Assembly (NCBI RefSeq): GCF_001550065.1
Contig: NZ_LRUB01000009.1
Span: 1 to 5,293 of the forward strand
Length of the DNA: 5,293 nucleotides
Reading direction: 5' to 3'
Source of the DNA: Kordiimonas lipolytica
GTDB lineage: Bacteria > Pseudomonadota > Alphaproteobacteria > Sphingomonadales > Kordiimonadaceae
The notes below the pieces were generated by a model. The model saw nothing but the letters and a program-made list of their open reading frames with translations, was not told where the DNA came from and did no database searches. How positions within the stretch are numbered: the stretch's first letter is position 1; each line of letters starts with the position of its first letter. A program made the position numbers and the translations under genes. Shown here piece by piece: positions 1 to 5,293 of the stretch.

Positions 1-13
1 AAAAGCAGCGGTG

Positions 14-1039
<1,026 letters not shown>

Positions 1040-1043
1040 TTAC

Positions 1044-1057
1044 GACCGTAAAAGGTC
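1044..1057 (-). other. Apical hairpin of the target-binding loop
   Basis: GACC-TTTTAC-GGTC on the minus strand, between the proposed left target guide (1065-1060) and right target guide (1041-1035). The 16-base block 1042-1057 matches 976-991 at 14 of 16 positions. The two differences are the two partners of a single base pair. Confidence 0.75.
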
Positions 1058-1090
1058 TTGCCCCGAGTGGGCTCAACCACATTCCGCACC

Positions 1091-1120
1091 TTGAACAGGG
1101 GGTGGCCACCCCCTGTTCAA
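1091..1120. repeat. Perfect 30-bp palindrome in the bridge RNA leader
   Basis: The two 15-base arms, TTGAACAGGGGGTGG and CCACCCCCTGTTCAA, are exact reverse complements with no spacer. In RNA this would form a very stable hairpin between the 5' stem-loop and the target loop. No T run follows on either strand, so it does not look like a terminator. The copy at 5211-5240 is identical. Its role is not known to me; it may be a protein-binding or spacing element. Confidence 0.85.
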
Positions 1121-1126
1121 AATCAA

Positions 1127-1162
1127 AGAGGCACGAAGATCATAACAAATCTTCGTGCCTCT
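1127..1162 (-). other. 5' stem-loop of the bridge RNA leader
   Basis: The 14-bp arms AGAGGCACGAAGAT and ATCTTCGTGCCTCT are perfectly complementary around an 8-base loop (1141-1148). The stem sits just downstream of the left-end -10-like sequence, so it would be at or very near the 5' end of the transcript, as the 5' stem-loop is in IS621. Confidence 0.8.
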
Positions 1163-1163
1163 C

Positions 1164-1171
1164 AATGTATA
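1164..1171 (-). promoter_or_regulatory. Left-end -10-like element (half of a junction promoter)
   Basis: The minus strand reads TATACATT just inside the CT core. A perfect -35 hexamer, TTGACA, lies at the other end of the element (24-19). In the predicted excised circle, with one CT core at the junction, TTGACA is 17 bp from TACATT (1169-1164) or 15 bp from TATACA (1171-1166). A promoter split between right and left ends and rebuilt on circularisation is known for IS110-type elements. In the integrated copy no good -35 is visible in the left flank. Confidence 0.5.
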
Positions 1172-1195
1172 AGGCCCCGCAATCGCGAAGCCTTT
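1172..1195 (-). terminator. Intrinsic terminator of the ychF operon, split by the IS
   Basis: On the minus strand AAAGGCTTCGC (1195-1185), loop GATT, then GCGGGGC (1180-1174) runs into the CT core at the IS left end. Joining the core to the T run found at the IS right end rebuilds an 11-bp stem with two G-T wobbles, followed by T residues: a typical Rho-independent terminator about 130 nt downstream of the ychF stop. On the plus strand the wobbles become A-C mismatches, so the hairpin is oriented for ychF. The insertion keeps most of the stem but replaces the U-tract with TATACATTGAG, so termination is probably weakened. Confidence 0.65.
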
Positions 1196-1325
1196 GAAGC
1201 TGGTGTTTCTTTTTTGGATCGTGTTTTTCCTGACCTACTTCGCCTATGACGTCTACTATTGGTGGCAGGAAGGTCCGGGCCTTGAGCATTACTATTACTG
1301 CCAGCCCAACTGGTTCTGCGATTAG
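1194..1325 (+). CDS. Possible small membrane protein, start uncertain (maybe 5'-truncated)
   Basis: I do not recognise this gene. The plus-strand frame is open from the IS edge and ends with TAG at 1323-1325, overlapping the ychF TAA (1322-1324) head to head. There is no ATG. TTG at 1194 would give 43 residues and GTG at 1203 would give 40. From the TTG start the protein has one hydrophobic segment (KLVFLFWIVFFLTYFAY, about residues 2-18). A short tail follows that is rich in Tyr, Trp and Cys and ends NWFCD. Third codon positions are mostly G or C, which favours real coding. No good ribosome binding site is visible. The IS lies about 20 bp upstream, so the gene may have lost its start or promoter. 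Chance openness remains possible at this length. Confidence 0.35.
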   Translation: MKLVFLFWIVFFLTYFAYDVYYWWQEGPGLEHYYYCQPNWFCD

Positions 1326-2425
1326 TTCGCGAAGCGGAAGTGCAGTACGTCGCCGTCCTGCACGATATATTCCTTGCCCTCAAGGCGCATCTTGCCCGCG
1401 TCTTTCGCACCCTGTTCGCCGCCACAGCCGACAAAATCGTCATAGGCAGTGGTTTCGGCGCGGATGAAGCCTTTTTCAAAGTCTGTGTGGATCACACCGG
1501 CGGCCTGAGGCGCTTTGGTGCCCTTTGTGATGGTCCAGGCGCGGCATTCTTTGGGGCCCACGGTGAAGTAGGTGATCAGTTCCAGCAGGTCGTAGCCTGC
1601 GCGGATCACGCGGGCGAGGCCGGTCTGGCCAAGGCCGAGTGTCTCCAAGAACTCTGACTTGTCTTCTTCGCTGTCGAGCTGCGCGATCTCTGCTTCCACA
1701 GCGGCTGAGATCACAACGCAGCCAGCATCGTTCTTGGCGGCCATTTCCTCTACCGCGCGGGAGAAGTCATTGCCCTCAGACGCGCTGTCTTCATCCACGT
1801 TGCAGATGTACAGGATCGGCTTCGAGGTCAAGAGCTGAAGTTCCTTGAAGGCGCGTTCTTCGTCCGGGCTGTTGCGCTCAACGAAGCGGGCTGGCTTGCC
1901 TTCCTTGAGGAGCGGGATCGTGCGTTCGATCATTGCCATGGTCAGCACTGCTTCCTTGTCGCCGCCGCGTACCTTGCGGCCCAGGCCGTGGATGCGGCCT
2001 TCAAGGCTGTCGAGGTCAGCCAGCATCAGTTCCATCTCGATGGTTTCGGCGTCCGATACCGGATCAACGCGGCCATCAACATGGGTGATGTCGTCGTCTT
2101 CAAAACAGCGCAGCACGTGGCAGATGGCATCGGTTTCGCGGATGTTGGCCAGGAACTGGTTGCCAAGGCCTTCGCCTTTTGACGCGCCGCGCACGAGGCC
2201 CGCGATATCCACGAAGGACAGCTGGGTCGGGATAATCTCCTTGGAGTTCGCAAGCGCCGCCAGCTTGTACTGGCGGTCATCCGGCACCGGCACCTGGCCC
2301 ACATTTGGCTCGATGGTGCAGAAAGGGTAGTTTTCCGCCGCGGCATTTGCCGTGTTGGTGAGCGCGTTAAAGAGCGTTGATTTGCCCACGTTCGGCAGGC
2401 CAACAATGCCACACTTGAAACCCAT
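1322..2425 (-). CDS. ychF: Redox-regulated/ribosome-binding ATPase YchF (OLA1-type)
   Basis: The 367-residue product has the full length of the family. The P-loop GLPNVGKST spans residues 9-17 and the G3/switch region DIAGLVRGASKGEGLGNQFL spans 73-92. The nucleotide-specificity motif is NVDE (209-212), the NxxE form that goes with ATP rather than GTP preference in YchF/OLA1. A helical arm lies in the middle (about 125-200). The C-terminal TGS domain covers about 283-366 (ITYFTVG to VLHFRFAN). YchF is a cytosolic ATPase that binds ribosomes and is linked to stress responses. The ATG at 2425 starts 1 nt after the pth stop, and its Shine-Dalgarno sequence (AAGGAAG) lies inside the end of pth, so translation is likely coupled. 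Last gene of the operon; its terminator is split by IS copy 1. Confidence 0.97.
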   Translation of the reverse strand: MGFKCGIVGLPNVGKSTLFNALTNTANAAAENYPFCTIEPNVGQVPVPDDRQYKLAALANSKEIIPTQLSFVDIAGLVRGASKGEGLGNQFLANIRETDAICHVLRCFEDDDITHVDGRVDPVSDAETIEMELMLADLDSLEGRIHGLGRKVRGGDKEAVLTMAMIERTIPLLKEGKPARFVERNSPDEERAFKELQLLTSKPILYICNVDEDSASEGNDFSRAVEEMAAKNDAGCVVISAAVEAEIAQLDSEEDKSEFLETLGLGQTGLARVIRAGYDLLELITYFTVGPKECRAWTITKGTKAPQAAGVIHTDFEKGFIRAETTAYDDFVGCGGEQGAKDAGKMRLEGKEYIVQDGDVLHFRFAN

Positions 2426-2426
2426 A

Positions 2427-3161
2427 TCAGTCTTCCTTCTTGAGCGCCCTAAGGGCTTCGGCCATGGGGCCTTCGTTATTCTTTGGTTTGGCGGGGTTTG
2501 CCGCGAGTGATCTGGTCACCGGGCTGCGCGCCGCCTTCTCATCTTCACCAGTTGCCTCACCTTCCGGCTTCCCTTTGCCGGTAGACGGCCGGGGCGGGTT
2601 GATGTGGCGCGAAACTTCCGTCATGAAGCGCGGGTTGTCGCCCTGGGCCAGCCAGGCAGCTTCGCGCGCGATCGCGTCCAGTATCTTTTCAAGCTCAGCC
2701 TGTTCTGCCTTGGCAAAATCGCCCAGCACATGGCCGTGTACGCGGGATTTATCGCCCGGGTGGCCAATGCCGATGCGCACGCGGGTGAAATCTGGCCCGA
2801 TATGCTGCGTGATGGATCGGATGCCGTTATGGCCCGCGGCGCCGCCACCCACTTTCACCTTCACCTTGCCGAACGCGAGATCAAGCTCGTCGTAGAAGAC
2901 AACCACATCGGCGGGCGTCAGCTTGAAGAAGCGCATGGCTTCACCAACGGCCTGGCCCGAGAGGTTCATGAAGGTTTGCGGCTTGACCGCGATCACCTTC
3001 TCCGTCCCCAGCCGGCCCTCGCTTGTCAGCGCCTGCCAGCGGCTTTTTTCAGGCAAAAAATTATGGCGGCGAACAATCTCGTCCACCGCCATAAATCCAA
3101 CATTGTGCCGGTGGCCTTTGAATTTGTCGCCTGGATTTCCAAGACCGACAAATAAAAGCAT
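2427..3161 (-). CDS. pth: Peptidyl-tRNA hydrolase with C-terminal extension
   Basis: Pth cleaves the ester bond of peptidyl-tRNAs that drop off the ribosome and is usually essential in bacteria. From the chosen start the product is 244 residues. It opens with LLFVGLGNPG and has the catalytic His19 in HRHNVGF, Asn9, Asn66 in TFMNLSG, Asp91 in FYDELD and Asn112 in GGAAGHNGIRS, all expected of the bacterial Pth1 fold. The core ends near residue 188. About 55 residues of low-complexity charged sequence follow (PRPSTGKGKPEGEA onward), ending in a short helix-like MAEALRALKKED; most Pth proteins stop near 190-200. I chose the ATG at 3161 because it is preceded by GGAAGG at good spacing and begins directly with the conserved strand; an upstream in-frame ATG at 3206 would add 15 unrelated residues. 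It lies 51 nt after rplY. Confidence 0.96.
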   Translation of the reverse strand: MLLFVGLGNPGDKFKGHRHNVGFMAVDEIVRRHNFLPEKSRWQALTSEGRLGTEKVIAVKPQTFMNLSGQAVGEAMRFFKLTPADVVVFYDELDLAFGKVKVKVGGGAAGHNGIRSITQHIGPDFTRVRIGIGHPGDKSRVHGHVLGDFAKAEQAELEKILDAIAREAAWLAQGDNPRFMTEVSRHINPPRPSTGKGKPEGEATGEDEKAARSPVTRSLAANPAKPKNNEGPMAEALRALKKED

Positions 3162-3180
3162 GGGATATCCCTTCCGGCAT

Positions 3181-3203
3181 AAAAGGGCGCAGCGTGTGCG
3201 CCC
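3181..3203 (-). terminator. Terminator-like hairpin between rplY and pth
   Basis: On the minus strand GGGCGCA, loop CACGC, TGCGCCC (3203-3185) is followed by TTTT (3184-3181). The 7-bp GC-rich stem with a short T run fits a weak intrinsic terminator or attenuator. It would let rplY be expressed above pth-ychF. It lies only 20-40 nt before the pth start, so it may also affect pth translation. Confidence 0.55.
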
Positions 3204-3212
3204 CAATGTGTT

Positions 3213-3860
3213 TTACTCTTCGCCGCCTTCTTCTGCAGCAGCTTCTTCCGCTTCGCCTTCGCCTTCTTCAGCAGCGTTCGAAGAGGACTTGAGGCCAGAC
3301 GGAGCAACGATCGCACAGATCGTGAAGTCACGGTCGGTGATTGTTGGCTCACAGCCTTTTGGAAGCTTCACGTCGGAAATCTTCACAGCGTCGTTGATGT
3401 CCAGATCAGCAACCGAAACTTCGATGTGCTCTGGGATCGCGTTCGCTGGAACATTCACTTCGATCTCGTGACGGGTGTAGTTGATCACGCCGCCGCGCTT
3501 CAGGCCAACGGATACTTCTTCACCAACAACATGGATCGGAATTTCCATCGTCACGACAGCACCTTTGCCCAGACGCAGGAAGTCGATGTGCATCGGCATG
3601 TCGGATACTGGGTGCAGTTGCAGGTCACGTGGCAGAACGGTGGTCTTCTTCTTGCCAACCTGTACGTCGAACGTGTGGGACATGAAGCCGCCACGGTTGA
3701 GAAGACGGATTACTTCGTTCTGAGGGATCTGAATTGCTTCAGGTTCTTTGTTGTCGCCGTAGATTACAGCTGGTACTTGACCAGCACGACGCGTTGCACG
3801 GGAGGCTCCCTTACCTACACGCTCACGCGGCTCAGCAACGATGGTGACGATGTCAGCCAT
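3213..3860 (-). CDS. rplY: 50S ribosomal protein L25/general stress protein Ctc
   Basis: The 215-residue product is the long CTC/TL5 form of L25, which binds 5S rRNA in the large subunit. The N-terminal L25 domain includes GKGASRATRRAGQVPAVIYG (17-36) and DLQLHPVSDMPMHIDF (79-94). The C-terminal beta domain runs from about 100 to 187. The last 20 or so residues are a low-complexity acidic tail rich in Glu, Ala and Gly, common in alphaproteobacterial L25. The ATG at 3860 gives the conserved MADIVTIVAEPRERVGKG start and has GGAGA 7 nt upstream. An in-frame ATG at 3932 would add 24 residues out of keeping with the family and is rejected. First gene of the rplY-pth-ychF group. Confidence 0.96.
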   Translation of the reverse strand: MADIVTIVAEPRERVGKGASRATRRAGQVPAVIYGDNKEPEAIQIPQNEVIRLLNRGGFMSHTFDVQVGKKKTTVLPRDLQLHPVSDMPMHIDFLRLGKGAVVTMEIPIHVVGEEVSVGLKRGGVINYTRHEIEVNVPANAIPEHIEVSVADLDINDAVKISDVKLPKGCEPTITDRDFTICAIVAPSGLKSSSNAAEEGEGEAEEAAAEEGGEE

Positions 3861-3882
3861 GGTATTTCTCCAAACTCTATAA

Positions 3883-3911
3883 CGGTGCGGGGACCATCCC
3901 CACGCCGACCG
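3883..3911 (-). promoter_or_regulatory. Leader hairpin just upstream of the rplY ribosome binding site
   Basis: On the minus strand CGGT (3911-3908) and GTGGGGA (3903-3897) can pair with TCCCCGC (3893-3887) and ACCG (3886-3883), leaving a 4-nt bulge and a 3-nt loop. The fold ends 12 nt before the Shine-Dalgarno sequence (3871-3867). It could tune rplY translation, but no regulator is implied by sequence alone. Confidence 0.4.
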
Positions 3912-3943
3912 CCACTTCCTCCAGGGATGCAAGGGCGGAGTTG

Positions 3944-3967
3944 CTCATACGGGCGATCCCATATGAG
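3944..3967 (-). promoter_or_regulatory. Hairpin near the predicted 5' end of the rplY leader
   Basis: CTCATATGGG (3967-3958), loop ATCG, then CCCGTATGAG (3953-3944) forms a 10-bp stem with one T-G wobble. If the promoter call at 3976-4004 is right, this hairpin lies at the very 5' end of the rplY mRNA, where it could stabilise the transcript. Confidence 0.45.
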
Positions 3968-3975
3968 TCGGGCGC

Positions 3976-4004
3976 GATGTACCGCGATTCCGGGTAAAAT
4001 GCAA
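3976..4004 (-). promoter_or_regulatory. Candidate promoter for rplY-pth-ychF
   Basis: TTGCAT (4004-3999) and TACATC (3981-3976) are 17 bp apart on the minus strand. The -35 is close to consensus and the -10 is poor (3 of 6). It would give a leader of about 110 nt. This is the best pair I found between IS copy 2 and rplY. Confidence 0.3.
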
Positions 4005-4133
4005 GCTGGAAACGGCCTTTGCACGAGCTTCGGGCCGATTCTCTGATGTTTTTTGTGCCATGGTGTCAGGCGGCGGCCTTGGCATCAACGATGATTAGGG
4101 CATCAAGGGCGGCACAAAGAAAAAGCAGCGGTG

Positions 4134-5282
<1,149 letters not shown>

Positions 5283-5293
5283 CAATGTATAAG

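Larger units (their letters stand above)
3861..4120. other. Intergenic region between IS copy 2 and rplY
   Basis: This stretch holds the rplY ribosome binding site (GGAGA, 3871-3867), two leader hairpins and a candidate promoter. It also has a possible 23-codon leader ORF on the minus strand (3948-3877, MSNSALASLEEVAVGVGMVP...), whose stop lies 16 nt before the rplY ATG. Next to the IS, a frame reading LDALIIVDAKAAA then TGA (stop 4068-4066) could be the end of a broken gene. It could equally be chance next to a terminator T run. I see no RNA gene here. Confidence 0.5.

Noticed and set aside
1091..1120. The palindrome as a bidirectional Rho-independent terminator
   Set aside because: Neither side is followed by a T run: the minus strand continues GGTGCGG and the plus strand AATCAAAG.
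3861..3932. An upstream ATG extending L25 by 24 residues
   Set aside because: The extension is Trp/Arg-rich and unlike the family. The ATG at 3860 has a good ribosome binding site and the conserved start.
1340..4046. Several plus-strand open frames of 100-200 codons opposite ychF, pth and rplY
   Set aside because: They lie antisense to clearly conserved genes and have the skewed composition of shadow frames.
3944..4058. A 38-codon minus-strand frame starting MAQKTSENRPEARAKAV
   Set aside because: It has no clear ribosome binding site, crosses the candidate promoter and has no recognisable family. Too weak to annotate.
4066..4120. The frame LFLCAALDALIIVDAKAAA then stop as the end of a gene cut by IS copy 2
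   Set aside because: Codon choice looks plausible, but only 17 host codons are visible. The T run next to the core is better explained as a terminator tail. Kept only as a note.

Overview
The window looks like part of an alphaproteobacterial chromosome. The evidence is the gene order rplY-pth-ychF, the long L25/CTC-type ribosomal protein with an acidic tail, and a peptidyl-tRNA hydrolase with a C-terminal extension. I cannot place it below class level. The three housekeeping genes lie on the minus strand. So do two complete copies of one IS110-family insertion sequence that flank them in direct orientation.

Layout from left to right. Positions 1-1173 hold IS copy 1: transposase at 14-955, then a structured non-coding leader up to the left end at 1173. 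Positions 1174-1325 hold the split intrinsic terminator of the ychF operon and a possible small plus-strand membrane protein whose stop overlaps the ychF stop. Then come ychF (1322-2425), pth (2427-3161), an intergenic hairpin with a T run (3181-3203) and rplY (3213-3860). Positions 3861-4120 hold the rplY leader and promoter region. Positions 4121-5293 repeat 1-1173 with no difference that I could see (offset 4120).

The most interesting object is the non-coding leader upstream of each transposase. It folds by eye into a bridge RNA of the kind known for IS621, and the guides can be read directly. The donor loop contains ACCGCTG, identical to the last 7 bases at the element's right end before a CT core. 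It also contains TGTATAAG, the exact reverse complement of the left end (CT core plus TATACA). The upstream loop has the same layout. It contains CGGGGC, identical to the 6 host bases next to the left-end core of copy 1, and AAAAAAG, complementary to the CT core and T run at the right end. The tips of the two loops are near-identical hairpins that differ only by a compensatory C-G to G-C exchange.

The predicted target, CGGGGC-CT-TTTTT, is the 3' arm plus U-tract of an intrinsic terminator. At copy 1 the pre-insertion site rebuilds into an 11-bp hairpin with a T run downstream of ychF. This suggests an RNA-guided element that homes to Rho-independent terminators. Insertion there would remove the operon's terminator tail and may let host transcription run into the element.

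The host genes serve translation: L25 binds 5S rRNA, Pth recycles peptidyl-tRNA, and YchF is a ribosome-associated ATPase. The window begins and ends flush with the repeat. The direct repeat therefore reflects either two real chromosomal insertions, a tandem or circular form, or an assembly boundary.
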